Assembly (NCBI GenBank): GCA_010093485.1
Contig: MU001493.1
Span: 1,381,722 to 1,445,721, forward strand
Source of the DNA: Karstenula rhodostoma CBS 690.94
Taxonomy: Eukaryota; Ascomycota; Dothideomycetes; Pleosporales; Didymosphaeriaceae
Length of the DNA: 64,000 nt
Direction: 5' to 3'
The number at the start of each line of letters is the position of its first letter. Position 1 is the first letter of the stretch. This document shows positions 44,625 to 57,573 of this stretch, piece after piece. A program made the position numbers and the translations under genes. Below the pieces are notes generated by a model. The model was not told the DNA's origin and did not search any database. It saw only the letters and a list, made by a program, of their open reading frames with translations.

Positions 44625-47259
44625 GTGGTCGGTTTTGGGTCTCGATGATCGACAGCGTCCCACATGGGATTGTCCTCATGCAGCAACAGCTCGCTCAGCC
44701 TCATTCGTCCACACACTGGGGCACCCTGCATATTACTCTCACATCCTTCCTACCCCGCCCTTCCGGACCCACATACATATCGCTACATCTTTTTTTGGGC
44801 ACACATATACCCCGCCCACATCTCTTTCGCTTCATGTTTTACGTTCAGCATGGTGTACGGCTTCAACTTTACGACTCTTTACGGTTCTTTCTTGTCCCCG
44901 CTGCATACAACACGGGTATTCTAGGGTTTGCATCTTTCTGGTTCGCTAGGGCGCATTGGGTCGGGATTTGGGTTCGGATACTCCCCGCACTGTTTTTTGC
45001 ATGATGCTCTTCGCATTATTATTTTTGGAAGGGCGTCGCAGTCCCTGCGGTCGCTTTCTCGTATGGGATGCTGCGTGATCCATAGATAGATTAGCATCGA
45101 GCTGTGCTCATGGGCTTTGAGTCGGGGACTTGCTCTGGCTTGGATGGGCCATCGAGCTGAATGAAACATATTCTTATCGCATCGGTCCCTCTTTTCTTCT
45201 GAGTGTTCTCGATTGTGTATATCGTCGCTTCTGGCTCCGTTGTCGTGTTTCCAGCTGTACCCGATAGCTACTCCGGACAAATGTACGGTACGCGGTCGAA
45301 GCGCGGGCACTGCATTGCTCCCCCTGGACTAACACGGTGTACCCAAACTACTGACGATGCCCTCTACTTGCAACGGCGGAACGTTTTTTTTGCTCACAGC
45401 TGTACACGACCCGTCAGCGAGCATAACGAGCGCCTGTTCTGTCAGTGCAGCAGTTACGTTTTGTGGGATATCGGCGGCTGTTCGCTCAAAGGAAATATTG
45501 TGGATCGTGATCATGAGGTATAGCACCGTAAGCAGATGCGTTACAGCTATACTGACATGCTATAGACGCGACGCTCAGACCTCGTCATCCCCACCCACAA
45601 CGGCTCGGTCAAAGATCATACGCAAGCACCAGTCCGTCACCGGTGTCGCAGTGTGGCAGGCGTAACGCACTGTACTTTAATTGCTCATCAGGGTACAATA
45701 TAGAGCCCTCATATACCAAGCGGTTTTCCGCCAGACTCGATACGGTGATTGGGAAGACATAAAGCGGGCTGCGGGACGAGCGTATCTTCATTGAAGACAA
45801 AGAAGAGGACGGAGTCACTTTCCTTGGAAGCCGCAACGTGAATTGATTGTCTTTAAAGACAGGGGATGTAGCACTCCAGGCACCCGATATAAAGCCCGCG
45901 ATGCTTTAAAGGTCAAAGAGGAGGTTGATACTATAGAAAAAATGGATACTCCCTTTGTTCACACAGTGGTGTTACCGCAAGCACCTTCTTTGTGCATACC
46001 TCGGTGTGCTACCAGCAAGGCGAACGAGCTCTCCTTTGTCTGCGCCAGTACCCGACTTTCACTGGAAATTTCATCTGTGCCCTTGTCCACTCTACTAGAA
46101 CTGATGATTAGTGGATGCAAATGGAGCTTGATCACGACGGAGGTGGGACTCCGCGCCCAGTCCAGGATGTCATGTGCTCGCTTAGAATGCTGCCAGGTCA
46201 ATCTTTCAGCAGGCAGAGGTCAGCAAGACAACGCAACTGGATCTTCGAGGTTTGGGCATGCACTGTCGTGGTCTGTCAGAGATAAGAGGATTGTATTGGG
46301 GAGATTATCACAAGATTGGACATGGCTTTCTATGCACAAGGTAACTCTTGCTAAGTACTTTCCTTGTCTACGGATGGTGCGCACCTCGTGTAGGGAGGGC
46401 TGGGAGGAATGCGTGGGGCCACGCAGGGAGCTATTGGAAGCGAAGAGTGTTCTGGGTACTGCTACGAGTGCGAGTTTCCGGTGAGGGGGTTGGTGTCTTC
46501 GCCGCGTCCGTTCAAAGGTACTCCTGGGGTTGGGTAAACGTTGCTGCAGTGTTTCATCTCTGTAATCGGTGTGTATATGTCTTGCCCTTGGAAGCTGCTC
46601 TTGGTGATTGCAAGGTGCTCATATGCCAGAAGAAGTAGTATAGGCAGCGGAGCAGGGCCACAATGTGGCAGAAGACGAGGAAGATGATGGACAGGGTACG
46701 GATAGGGATGCTCGTTCGTGACTGCTTGGGATTGTGGAGAACCTGCTGGGTGTTTGTTGGCAGCTGGCGTTTATGTTGAGTGATGGGTGGGAGAGAGGGT
46801 CGGGCAGAAGATGTTAGGATGGGGAAGTTCATGTGGGTTGAGTGCTTAAGTGTGCTGCCAACGGTCACAGATGCGGACTATGGTGCCTCTGCTGTAGATG
46901 GATACGAACGTAGAGAAGAGCCAGCCATGTCCAAGAAGGCAGTTTTAGCTCTGTCCGCAATGCAACCAATCTAGAGGTCGTCGTGATAGCGTATGCTCAT
47001 GGGTTGCCTGGCAGTTCAACTCAGCAGGTTCCCACCCAAGATTGCCTGGGTTCACACAGAGCATCGAGATTCGACGGCTCACTGCTTGCGTTCCTGCCAC
47101 TTTTGTGCGCTCTCGCCCCGTGCAACGCAGCTCTATTGACCTCACCTCGTCGTTGCTCCACGCAACCACTGAGGTAGAAACGCCTGGGTATAAAAGCCGC
47201 GCCCTCGTCGACATAACCTCTTCTCTTCACGCTACCTCTCTACCTTTTGATCGGTCAGC
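44625..47259. other. Intergenic, no supported gene
   Basis: 2.6 kb. Frames such as 45843-46484 (plus) are not protein-like. A minus ORF whose ATG lies at 46832 and which ends at 46554 contains one hydrophobic segment (SIIFLVFCHIVALLRCLYYF), but has nothing else to support it. The nucleoporin promoter lies at the right end. Confidence 0.45.
47189..47196 (+). promoter_or_regulatory. TATA box of the nucleoporin gene
   Basis: The octamer tataaaag lies about 64-71 bp before the ATG at 47260, a fitting place for a core promoter, and supports transcription starting upstream of that ATG. Confidence 0.6.
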
Positions 47260-50200
47260 ATGGCTCTCAACAGCCAAAGTTTCGCAAGCCTCCTCGCAGA
47301 AGCGCGAGGCGATCCGTCGCCGACGTTGTCAAGCAACGCGCCTGCCAAGGACGCTAGTCCCACTGCGGCCAAGCAGCCGCAACCTGTAAAGAAGTCGGCA
47401 GCGCCGCCCGCAACAACAACGACTGCGACGTTTGACGCTTCCCCACAACAACCGCTCGAAATGTCCGCAAAACGGAACTCGAACTACAAACACGGCCAGC
47501 CGGGGCGCGAGTACGATGAGGAGCGCCCCGAGGACCCTGCCGACGAGCCAAAGAGGGCTACGGCCGCGCAGCTCGCTCAGCGCAAGTAAGTGGACATGCT
47601 CAATCTGTTTCTCCTGCGTGGCGCGTGTTTGCTAACCATTTGTCCAGGATGAAGACGTTGAAGGGCGTACGCAGGCCTGGCGGCGTCAGCTCTGTAAGTT
47701 ACACGTCAACCCGCGTCCGACCACGGCGTCGACCAAGACGCGCTTGCGACAGCGACTCGGCCCACGCGCGTTCACCATAGCTAACATGTGCGCGCAGGGC
47801 CTCGCGGCATTCAACCCCAACCCGCCTGCGGCGAACGCCTTCAATTTTGGCCCCGACCCCAACGCCGGCGCCGCATCAAATCCCTTCGCGCAGCCGCAGA
47901 GCACACCCGGCGGCGGAAGCATGTTCGGACAAGCGCAACAGCAGCCCTCGTCAGGCGCTGGCCTCTTTGCGTTTGGCAGCAACTCCACAAGCAGCTTTCC
48001 GCCCGCGCAGTCGACAACGCCGAGTAACCCATTCGCGCAGTCTACAAACTCGTCCTTTCCCCCAGCCTCAGGCTTCGGCGGAAGCAACGCCGGTTCTGCG
48101 TCACCCTTCAACCCCCAGCCCGAGCTGAGCTTTGGCGCCTCTGCTCCCGCTCCCAGCAGCAGCTTCACATTTGGTGCGCAGTCGTCGCAAACGCCAGCAT
48201 TCGGCGCTTCACAAAACAACGCTGCGAGCACGCCAGCTGCCAATGAGTTCAGCTTTCTTGGTGCCGCAGCAAAGAAGAACGAGAACACTCCTGCTTCAGG
48301 CGGCTTGTTCAGCAACAGCACTGCCTCGACATCGGCACCTTCGGGTGGGCTCTTCAGCACGAACTCCAACACTCAGAACAACACGTTTGGCGGTTTTGGC
48401 ACCAGCACTGCTGCATCACCATTCGGAAATCCGTTCGGTAAGGTAACTGACGCCTCGACGCCGTTTCAATTCGGCGCAAGCACTCAGCCGGCGACCGCGG
48501 CGCAGGACAACGCATCGACACCCACGCCCCCGTTCGGCGGTTTTGGGTCGACCGCAAATTCGCAAGCACCCTCAACTCCCTTCGGTTCAAATGCTGTTAC
48601 TGCAGGTGGCTCTACACCCTTTGGTGCAAGCACATCAGGGTTTGCATTCGGAGCGCAGTCGAACGGTCTCAATGCCCCGGCCACGAGCACACAGGGTGAG
48701 ACAACTGCCACTCCAGCCTTTTCTTTTGGCAATTCGTTGGCAAATGCTGCCACGCCTGCGCCTTCAACTAATATGTTCGGAAACTTCGGCACGAGTTCTC
48801 AAGTTGCTGCTAGCACTCCAGCTCCTGTAGGCTTTGGAGGCTTTGGTCAAGTTTCCCAAGCGCAGCACCCTTTCGCTGCTCTCTATTCACAAGAACAGGA
48901 ACAAGCTCCAACTGGACCGATTGCGACACCCATATCGAAACGACCTAACAAAGTTAAACGGTATGTCAATCCTATTTCTTTACCAAAGATAGGGTATCAC
49001 CAATACCCTCTTCCCTTCAAGTTCCAAGGTCGCACGTATTATCTACCCCGTACCCCGAAAACTGTGGCGCTGTGGAATATGGAAGTTTCCAAACTACCCA
49101 ATGTCCTTGCGCCGAACGCTTTCGCCTTTTCACCAAGACGGATGAGTTCAGAAGCATATCAGAAGCTCATCAAAGATAGAAGATCTACATCGGATGACCA
49201 GTCGGCCGAAGCATCACAAGAAGAGCCCGCCGCCACCGAGACCACTACTCAATCACCTCTCAAGCCTTCCGAAGCATCTCAACCCACTCAGCCAGCCCAA
49301 CCCGAGGGGCCTGCGACCAATCCGTTTGCAAGCTCGTCTTCATCTGTGCCAGCTTCAAACCCAACCAAGAACAGCTTGTTCACGCCAGTGAAACCTGCAG
49401 CTCCGACCTCCGACTTATCCAGCAGCAGCAGCAGCAGCATCTTCACGGCAATGAAACCTGCTGCATCGACATTCAACTCAGCCAGCAACAGCTTGTTCAC
49501 ACCGACAAAGCCCGCTGCATCGACATCCAACTCAGCCAGCAACAGCTTGTTTACACCTGCAAAGCCTGCTGCGTCAACACCAAAGCCTGCACTGACTGGC
49601 ACTCCCGCACCAGAAAAGGAGCCCACGAACGACGCCACAGCACTGCGGGTTCCTAAGGTCGCCGTCCCATCAAGCTGGACGGTACCGGACGGCAGCGCTG
49701 ATCTGCGCGAGCACATTCAGCTTCTTGAACAAGTCAATGACACCTATCGCGCCAAGATCGCCCAGCTTCCTGCGAAGGCCGACTGGTCTGCCTTGTCCAA
49801 ATGGCACTTTGAGGAATCCTCCAGGCTGAAGAAGAAGATCGACGACACCAAGAAGCAAGTAGCGGCCGCGAAGGGTATCACTGGAGAAGAATCAATCTTG
49901 TCTACTAAACGAAAGACGGACGACTCGGCTCGGCTCGATTCACCTTTCAAAAAGGCCCGCAGTGGCGAGGCACCTACGACACCCAAAGCTAGCGCACCGG
50001 CCCAGCCCAGCACCACTCCCAAGGCCAACCCTCTTTCCAAGCCATTCAACCTTTTCGCAAACGCTTCCCCGCAGCAAAGCTCCGACGAACCCGACGAACC
50101 CGCTCAGCCCAAGGCAAATGAGAGCAAAGACTCTGCACCCCACGCTGGCTTCACGCCTAACTTTGGCACATCGGCGTCTTCAGGTGCAACTGGCTTCACG

Positions 50201-51895
50201 CCTAACTTCGGCACATCAGCGTCTTCGGGTGCGACTGGATTCAAGCCAAGCTTTGGAGCATTCACAAAGACAGGAAGCTCAGGCGGCAGTGGCTTTTTCG
50301 GTCAGTTTGGCGGAAAGACCAAGGAGCAGCTGCAAGAAGAGCGCATGAAGAAGGCTTTGGAAGAGGGCTATGATTCCCCTACCACATCTGAAGAAGCTGA
50401 AGGAGACTACGAAACAAGGGAGCAATGGATGGCTCGCTGGAAGAAAGAAGAGAGCGAGCGCCAGGCCGCCCTCGATGCCGCAGCCAACGACACCAAGCTC
50501 ACGTTCGCACCCATCGCGACGAGCAAGAAGACAAACGCCCCCACTTTCAAGTTTGCCGCTGCATCCAACAACGCCGCTTCGTCCTCGGACAGCATCGTCG
50601 CATCACAAGGTTTTGCAAGCGGAGCGTCTACTCCACGCTTCCTCGGGTCCAGGCTCAGCAGTCCGGCGCCTTCGACCGAAGGAGTTCGTTCCGTGCTGGA
50701 TACACCTCTGGGTGCACAGACCCCGTCTTCAAATCTGTTCGGCCACTTGTCTGCTGCATCTTCACCGCACCAAGACGACAGCGATGACGAGGCCGACGAT
50801 GAGGCTGTTGCTAGGCCTTCTGTCGAGGAGGAATCAAAGAAGCGTAAGCTGGGCAATACCGGGGACCCGGATTCCGAGTCATCTGAGATACCGGAAGAAT
50901 CGATGAGGCGCAAGAAGGCCGCAACCGAGACGTCCAACTTGACCAACTCAGATAGCGAGCAGGAAACCACAGACACTCCCAAAAAGGGTCGAAGCCTTGC
51001 CGATCGCATGACTAGGGAGCCATCACAAACAGCACCGGGCAAAGAAGATGGCTCGCCTAGCTTGAACTCCATCAACTCGAAACTCTATAACATCAATGGA
51101 TCGCAGACACCCGCAGCGAAGAGCTCCTTCAAGTTCGACTTCGCCGCGGCTGCAAAAGCAGCACCACAGTCCGCGCCTCCAAAGCAGAATATCTTTGGTG
51201 GGGATCAGACCTTCAAATTTGGTGATCCGATCAAGTTCGGTTCAAGCACCAACACCAACTCTATATTCACCGTAACTCCTGCAACACCCTCGCCGGGCTC
51301 ATCTTCTGGACCCACCGCCGCACCTCCAAAGGTTGTCAACTCTCCGTTTTCCTTCCTGTCTGCCGCCCCGTCCGCTGCTACATCAGCGGTGTCTTCCCGC
51401 GCTGTGACTCCAGCGTCAGATGCGGACGCTAGCGCTGCCGAAGGTGCAGCCGTGAACGAAGAGGAAGCTCTGAACGACGTGGAGAGCGATAAATCCATAC
51501 TCACGAGCGAGGAGAAGGATGAATTCGACGTGCTCTTTGAGGCCGAACAAGTCATTGTCAACAAGCAAGTCCGCAAGGAGGGCGCCCCTAAACCTGAGTG
51601 GATAAAGATTGCAAATGGCAGGCTTTGGATCTTGAAGAGCAAAGCAGATAGCCATGTCATCCTACGTTTGCGCATGAAGAGCGGCGCCGTGCGCGTTAAC
51701 TACCGCATCCCGCCTGTGCTCAAATCTTCGATCATGGGAGCCAACATGACGCAGGTTCTCACCAGGGAGCCCACGATCAAGGACGGCAAGACTATCGTTC
51801 AACACTTCATCTTTGCGTTCAACCACAAGGATAAGACTACGAAGCAAGAGCTTGCCAAGAAGTTCTCGGACACTTACAACGACACGGTTCCGTGA
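47260..51895 (+). CDS. FG nucleoporin with RanBP1 domain (Nup2/Nup50/Nup61-like)
   Basis: Three exons (47260-47585, 47648-47693, 47798-51895) give 1489 aa. A nuclear-pore basket protein that binds importins and Ran. The N-terminal part around exon 2 (MSAKRNSNY, then AAQLAQRKMKTLKGVRRP) matches the Nup50-type importin-binding segment; the 67 residues before it are Ala/Ser/Pro-rich, so the ATG at 47461 is an alternative start. The middle is FG-rich (FG, PFG, FGQ, SFGA) with Ser/Ala spacers. Residues about 1365-1480 are a RanBP1 domain (FEAEQVIVNKQVR, GRLWILKSKADSHVILRLRM, VNYRIPP). Two coding tandem repeats occur (45 bp at 50147-50236; NSLFTPxKPA units at about 49365-49590). Confidence 0.92.
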
Positions 51896-53260
51896 GCGAG
51901 TAACTCAGCTTGCCGTGTTGTCTCAACAGTGCGACGCTCAGCTCGTGGTTCCAGCAAAATGCCTATGCAGCGGCAGTTGACCAGAACGTTCTTGGAAACC
52001 TACAAAGACAACGTCTATACACTAGTATGTTGTCCAGGTCCTTCAACGGAGTGCATGCCAAGTTGCTCCTAATTCACAAACAACAAAAGTTGATTTTCAA
52101 TTCTTCAATTTCTCTTGCACGGCCCTTTTGAGCTGGCCAAGTGCACATCCGAACCTACTTTCTCCTTGTACGAATACAGCGTTTCATCGAGTTGTCTTTT
52201 CTTGCATTTCACTGCATTGCGAAAGGTGTTTTTGGTACCCACGACAACGAAGGTGGGCAGACGGAATGGCGTCATGTATTGGACGAGAACAACTTGTGTT
52301 TGCATGGTTCTTCTCGTTTTGAATTTCGAAGCCAGACCATTCGCTGTATAGTATAGTTTCGAGTGTTTTGTCTGGCATGTATAGATGACCGAGAATGCAA
52401 TTTTTGGACAACGAGAAAATCGTTTTGCTGCTGTGAGACCTTTTGTAAGGGGATGTTGGGCCGTGTGACGGAGTAAGTCAAACGAATCGCTGCACGTAAA
52501 AGTGCCAGGTTCCTGGCTGCCTCAGAACAAGGTTTCGACATCATGTCGCGCTACGCTACGGACTTCGCTTATAGAGGGTTGACACCCATCCGACAGTCTC
52601 GCTCTACCCCGCGTTGCTCCTGCTTCCAAGATTCTGCCGAACTGTGGGCATATGATCGCAGGAAAAGATCATATTTATAATGGAGTTGTGTCGCCCCCTC
52701 ATGCATCGTGAATATAGAGATTGCTCGGCGTGCGCGATGGGTGAGACGTTCACCACTCCGGCGGATAGCGTACTCACGTATACACGCATTCTTGTGGGCA
52801 TCCGCATCTACTCCGTCAATGATCTTGCAGCCTCTATACAATACGGATCACGGCGAGACTACCCGCGTAGTCCACCCGGAGACGCGTTCCACAGCCTTGG
52901 TCGTGGGACCGCCACGCTCAAAAGGCGTCTCTATACCCTACCCGGCTAGACAGCATCACGAAGTCCGACGCAGCACCAAGAATGTCGTACATTTTCCTGA
53001 CTGAGAAGCATGACATGGCACAATCTGTGAATAAACCAAGGACACGAGAGCGCGTTGCTGACGGAGTTTGCTTGCGCCGAAAGCGCGAGGCTGCTCCGTG
53101 AGATGCACCCCGCCTGGCGCTGCCTAGATCTGCATCTTGGAAATCCTCCTTTTAATCGTATTCGTATCGCAGGCTTCATTGCCTTTTTCTTTCATCGGGC
53201 CCCCGTATCTTGTCTTTCGGTGTCTGTTTTACGAGCTGGCGGCTATTGGCCAATCACGCT
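51896..53260. other. Intergenic, no supported gene
   Basis: 1.4 kb between two tandem plus-strand genes. Several overlapping short frames, none with features. Confidence 0.5.
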
Positions 53261-54697
53261 ATGTCTACACCGCACCTTCCTGTCGAGATCCACGACATTA
53301 TTTGTTCTCACATTGCAAGGGAGGACCTTCACAGCTATCGGAGCGCAAGCAAGCATCTCGCCGATATTGGTGCTCAATATTTGTTTAGGCATCTTACTTT
53401 CTATGCTAGCTATGCTAGTTTGGACCGCATCGTAAATATTGGAAACCGCGATGGCCTAGCACGCCTGGTTGAGACTGTCATCTGGGACACCAGCTCCATA
53501 AGCTTAGATGTTGCGGATCTGGACGACTGGAAGACTAAAATTCTCAGCCTGAGATGTCAAGAGCTAGAAGAGCTGAGGTCGAGATGGTACAGACAAATTC
53601 AGAACCACGATGCCTGCGAACATCGCGTGCAACGGTATCTCTGGGAGGAGTATGAGCGGTATAAGAAGCTTGTTGCAACAGAACGAGACGTGCAAACCCT
53701 CCTGTTGGCGAACGTAACGAACCTACTCGTACCATTTTCGAAGCTAAAAACCATCATCATTGAAAAGAATGAAGACGACCACGAAGACGAATATCTCGAT
53801 ATGGAAGTTCTTGAGCCCCGGTCTACCAAGTTGGTAAAAAGAGGCATGCTGCACCGGTACCTACTATCACGACACGTGCCATACAAACCCTCCACAGACT
53901 TGTCCCCGTTCGTCGCTGCGCTGGCCGCCGCACAGAAGTCCACTCATCAAGTCGAGGCGCGAACCCTCCACTACAAAATCTTCAGCCAGCTCGAATACAC
54001 CCAGCACTTACAACACATCAACGTCTCGCATATCACACACCTACATCTCCGCTTCGCCCTCCTCGATCCCTCCTCCAACCCCCAGGACTCCAGCCTAACC
54101 ATGATCAACTGCAAACACGTCCTCAGCCAAGGCCATCTGCGGGCCTTCCTCACAAAGTTCACAACCCTGCAGTCGCTCGTGCTAGACCTCGAAGCCAGAT
54201 CCCCCGGAAACGGACGCGCGCCGGTGAACTTGCAGGATCTCTTCCCTCGCGAGCAGGAGGACGGCGTCTGGCCTCACCTGAAGCATCTCGCCATCTACCA
54301 TGCTGATACCCCGGCATCAGTCATCACCGCGCTTCTCTCGTCGCATGCGTCGTCCCTGCGATCGCTGGCGCTCGGGGATGTGTGTCTCGATCCGCCCGCC
54401 TCGTGGGAGCCTATCTTCACGGATCTCCAACCTCGCCTCGAGCTTTGTTCTGCCTCGTTCTCGCACTTCTTGTTTGATGCGCGGGTTGAGGGGTTTTTGA
54501 GAGGTAGGAGCGCGCTGATGGGGTGGTACTGTGGTGGTGGAGAGAGTGTGGAGGCGCTGTCTTCGCTGGGGCCGCGATTAGCGGAGTTCATGGTTAAGGG
54601 GGGTGTTTGTCCGTTAAGTGGGGAGAGAAAAACTGCGAGGGTTGTGGGGAGGGCGGAGGACTGGGTGGGGGAACGGAGCGCTTGTAGTATCACTTGA
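53261..54697 (+). CDS. F-box protein
   Basis: Single exon, 478 aa. The ATG at 53261 starts MSTPHLPVEIHDIICSHIAR, an F-box (about 5-45) that ends at the usual YLFRHLTF strand; the upstream in-frame ATG at 53210 is out of context. F-box proteins recruit substrates to SCF ubiquitin ligases through Skp1. The rest is leucine-rich and helix-rich, with a LRR-like ILSLRCQELEEL and THLHLRFALLDP rhythm that may form the substrate-binding side. The target is unknown. Confidence 0.85.
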   Translation: MSTPHLPVEIHDIICSHIAREDLHSYRSASKHLADIGAQYLFRHLTFYASYASLDRIVNIGNRDGLARLVETVIWDTSSISLDVADLDDWKTKILSLRCQELEELRSRWYRQIQNHDACEHRVQRYLWEEYERYKKLVATERDVQTLLLANVTNLLVPFSKLKTIIIEKNEDDHEDEYLDMEVLEPRSTKLVKRGMLHRYLLSRHVPYKPSTDLSPFVAALAAAQKSTHQVEARTLHYKIFSQLEYTQHLQHINVSHITHLHLRFALLDPSSNPQDSSLTMINCKHVLSQGHLRAFLTKFTTLQSLVLDLEARSPGNGRAPVNLQDLFPREQEDGVWPHLKHLAIYHADTPASVITALLSSHASSLRSLALGDVCLDPPASWEPIFTDLQPRLELCSASFSHFLFDARVEGFLRGRSALMGWYCGGGESVEALSSLGPRLAEFMVKGGVCPLSGERKTARVVGRAEDWVGERSACSIT

Positions 54698-54759
54698 GTT
54701 GAGTAAAGAACTATATTTGTTTGTCCAATTCCTTGAAAGATGAATTGCACGAGAATGTC

Positions 54760-55888
54760 TCACCTTAATCTCTGGTGAATTTGAGTGAAACGTTTTTTGT
54801 ACTCCTCCAAGCGCGCAGACACTGCGACACCGCTACAGTACACAGATTCTCCTATCCTCTCCACCCGCGGCAAGCCAATCTGCTCCAGCGCAAAACTCGC
54901 GGCCACGCTTCCATAGCACATACCCTCCCCCGCATCCCCGCCACTCCTCTGGCATCCCGCGATATACCCACCCAGAAACGCGTTCCCCGCACCAGTGGCA
55001 TCGACAACCTTCTCCGAGCCCTTTGCGTAGTACGCAGGGTACCAAGTCGGTCGAGTAGGCCTGCCAACAACAAAGCCACCATTTTCTCCAGCGCGCACGA
55101 TGACAGCGCCAGACTCATGGATACCGATGCTGGAGGTAACTAGAGAGGTGGCGCAACGCTCTAGATGCACTGCATCGAAATCAGAATTAGTAGTGCCTCC
55201 GAACAACGCACTGAGCTCAAGATGATTAGGCGAGAACACATCTACAAGTCTGTATGCTGCTACAAATTCGTCGTACTTCTCCGCGAGGCAAGACGCGGGA
55301 AGCGGCTCCCAGACAATAAAGGGCCGCTCGGTTGCGTCGCCACGGAAGGTGAGAAGCTCTGGGACATGGGCGAGTATTTCTGCAGGCGTGGCAAGAAGGT
55401 GGAAGGCACGGGCATGGAGTAGCGGCGAGTGTGTGAGGTCGGAGGGGTTCGGTTTTAAGGGCGGGTGTATGTATGTGAAAGTTTTTGCTGTTTGGTTGCT
55501 TAGTGGGACTGGTATGGCGGCTGACCCGACACGTCCTATAGAATCCCCAAAGTACAGACGTAAGGGTACGAAAGCGTAACTCACGCCCAAATGTCTCATC
55601 CGCGTACACCAGCTTCCCCCTCGTAGACTTTCTACCCTCCCTCACTTTGACGACCGTAGTCGTTCCCCACTCTTCCTCTATCGTCCCCCGCACCGACGAA
55701 GGAAAATCTTCACCCGCAATCAACAGACAGCCGATGCGCTTACTGTCTTGTGTGAAGAGGCGTAGACCTAGCGTGGCGAAGGTCGCGGAGCCGCCGAGGA
55801 TGTCGCGCAGGGGCGAGCGTTTGGGCATGTGGATGTCGTCGATGACGAACATGCCGAGGGAGACGCAGGATATGTACGGCGAGGACAT
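54760..55888 (-). CDS. PfkB-family carbohydrate kinase (Mak32-like)
   Basis: Two exons (55888-55585, 55535-54760; 49-bp intron) give 359 aa. A ribokinase-fold kinase: an N-terminal GGSATFATLGLRLF substrate region, DVFSPNHLELSALFG in the middle, and the C-terminal DATGAGNAFLGGY with the anion-hole glycines and catalytic Asp (DTGAGD variant; the last Asp position is Asn). This arrangement fits the fungal Mak32 group, known from yeast L-A virus-related maintenance, with no known small-molecule substrate. It converges with the F-box gene. Confidence 0.88.
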
Positions 55889-57006
55889 TTTTAGTAAGGT
55901 GGGAAAGTAAGGTGGTTCGTGTACCTATGGTGGTTGAGGAAGGAGGAAGGAGGATGGTCGGGTTTGGCTGCCCAAACAAAGCGCGGGTGCAGTGGGTTAG
56001 TCAGCGAATGAATGTGGCAGACGGTTCATCCCAACAATTCTGTCACGGGGACTCAGCAGGACTATTTTACCGCAATTAGCAAACACCAAGCGTAAGTGCA
56101 GCGCAGCTAATCTTATAGAGTTTTACGCAATGGGTATCGGTGTACACTTCAATGCCTTGCCCTTGATCACTCATATCACACGTAATTGTGTCTTTCAGTT
56201 ACGTCAAATTTGAGTACTACCAAGAGGTCTCCATTGGGAGTTTTATCAATGGAAAATTTACGACTATCTCTTTTACCTGTTGCTAAATAGCGGCATCCGT
56301 AAGAGTTGTCTCTGTACACAGTTGACACAGTTGATATGTGTTGCCACTTCTTGGCCAAGGCCTTCCTGGCAAATTCAGGTGACAAGAGTGGCAATCGTGT
56401 GCTATCGGCTACATACTATTTGTATATCTACGTCACCGAAAAATGGCTCAATGAGAAGCGTCTTATCTTTTTCGCGTGATGCACATTACGCTTAATCGAA
56501 CTGTGGTTCTCGTTTCTAAAGGCTTCCGGAGATAATCCTGCGTCTCCTCTGTTTGGAGGTGGATGTGAAATAAGAAGCTTCTAGGACATCTCCTGTGTGT
56601 TCCTGTCTTACCAGGCTGATGCATCACAGGCATAAGATGTCAACTTTCATGGTAGTACAGCTTTCGCCTTGTAGCGTTCCAGACAACACACTTCTCAGCT
56701 TGTTGTCGTATGCCTGGTCTTCCATGAACGGATGCGTGTGACTCTTGGCTTCTATACCATCGATTCTTATATAATCTAGGAAGTGACTGAAACAAGACCA
56801 TGCACCCACAATTTATAGTCGTGACCTTGCAAATGACTGTCCTCAGATGCCTACACCTTAATCCATACCCCCGCGAGAATGCTTATTGAACGTGGTGTGA
56901 TTTCTTCCGTTTTCAATTTGGTAATGAAGTCCGCTTTCTACAACTTACTATCTGCTTTGGATCTTCAAGCATTTCCGTTATCTTCTGACAGGTATTGTAC
57001 TATCGA
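55889..57006. other. Intergenic, no supported gene
   Basis: 1.1 kb that becomes slightly more A+T-rich towards the AT block. No gene-like frame. Confidence 0.45.
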
Positions 57007-57573
57007 TCATCTTCCAATTCTACTTCGTCGAAAGCGTACGATTCTCACTTCAAACTCTGTAGAACTCTTATACCAGGGTTGTGGACCCATGGGTGATGTC
57101 GGACTGTAGCGCGGGGATACTGGGCTGTAAGCCGGAGAGGTCGGACTGTAATCCAGAAAGGTCGGACTTTGAGTCGGAAAGCGCGGACTGTAAAACGGAG
57201 AGGTCGGGCTGTTCGGGAACGATAAAGGATTTTCGGTGAATCGGAAGTTCATCGGGCTGTAGCCCCCCTGATCAAGAGGAGAAAATGGCGGAATAACCGG
57301 TGCAGAGTTGTCGTTTGCTTGAGGCTCGATGCTGGATTGTCCAAGTCCGGCTACAGTGGTGTCCAAACGCAAGACCTGGTTGAGACGCGTACGTGATGGC
57401 GGAGTAACTGTGCCCGTGTTGGCCATATCTTCATCATAATGCATCAGGGCCACAGCAGCCACTCTATCCTCGGTATACTGTGCATATTCCCCTCCATTCG
57501 AAGCTTCTTCATCTATGTCGTGATCCTGGCTTTCTCCGTCCAAGGACTCATCCCTGTCACTGATATCCATCAC
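57007..57573 (-). CDS. Small protein with RNA polymerase II CTD-like heptads
   Basis: A 188-aa single frame. Residues 1-50 are acidic (MDISDRDESLDGESQDHDID). Residues 121-162 read as six contiguous heptads in perfect register: NSPTSPF, YSPRFPT, QSPTFLD, YSPTSPA, YSPVSPR, YSPTSPM. Ser2-Pro3 is kept in all six. That is the consensus of the Rpb1 C-terminal domain (YSPTSPS), yet no polymerase body is present and the rest is not Rpb1. Such a peptide could be modified by CTD kinases or bind CTD readers. It sits against the AT-rich block. Whether it is a duplicated Rpb1 end, a mimic or a chance repeat is open. Confidence 0.6.
   Translation of the reverse strand: MMDISDRDESLDGESQDHDIDEEASNGGEYAQYTEDRVAAVALMHYDEDMANTGTVTPPSRTRLNQVLRLDTTVAGLGQSSIEPQANDNSAPVIPPFSPLDQGGYSPMNFRFTENPLSFPNSPTSPFYSPRFPTQSPTFLDYSPTSPAYSPVSPRYSPTSPMGPQPWYKSSTEFEVRIVRFRRSRIGR

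Noticed and set aside
45843..46484. 213-codon plus frame
   Set aside because: No coding-like composition or domain; intergenic chance frame.
46554..46832. Small minus ORF with one membrane-like segment
   Set aside because: A single hydrophobic stretch is not enough; composition and position do not support a gene.
48354..51075. Long minus frames under the FG nucleoporin
   Set aside because: Antisense shadows of a Ser/Ala/Pro-rich repeat-coding region.
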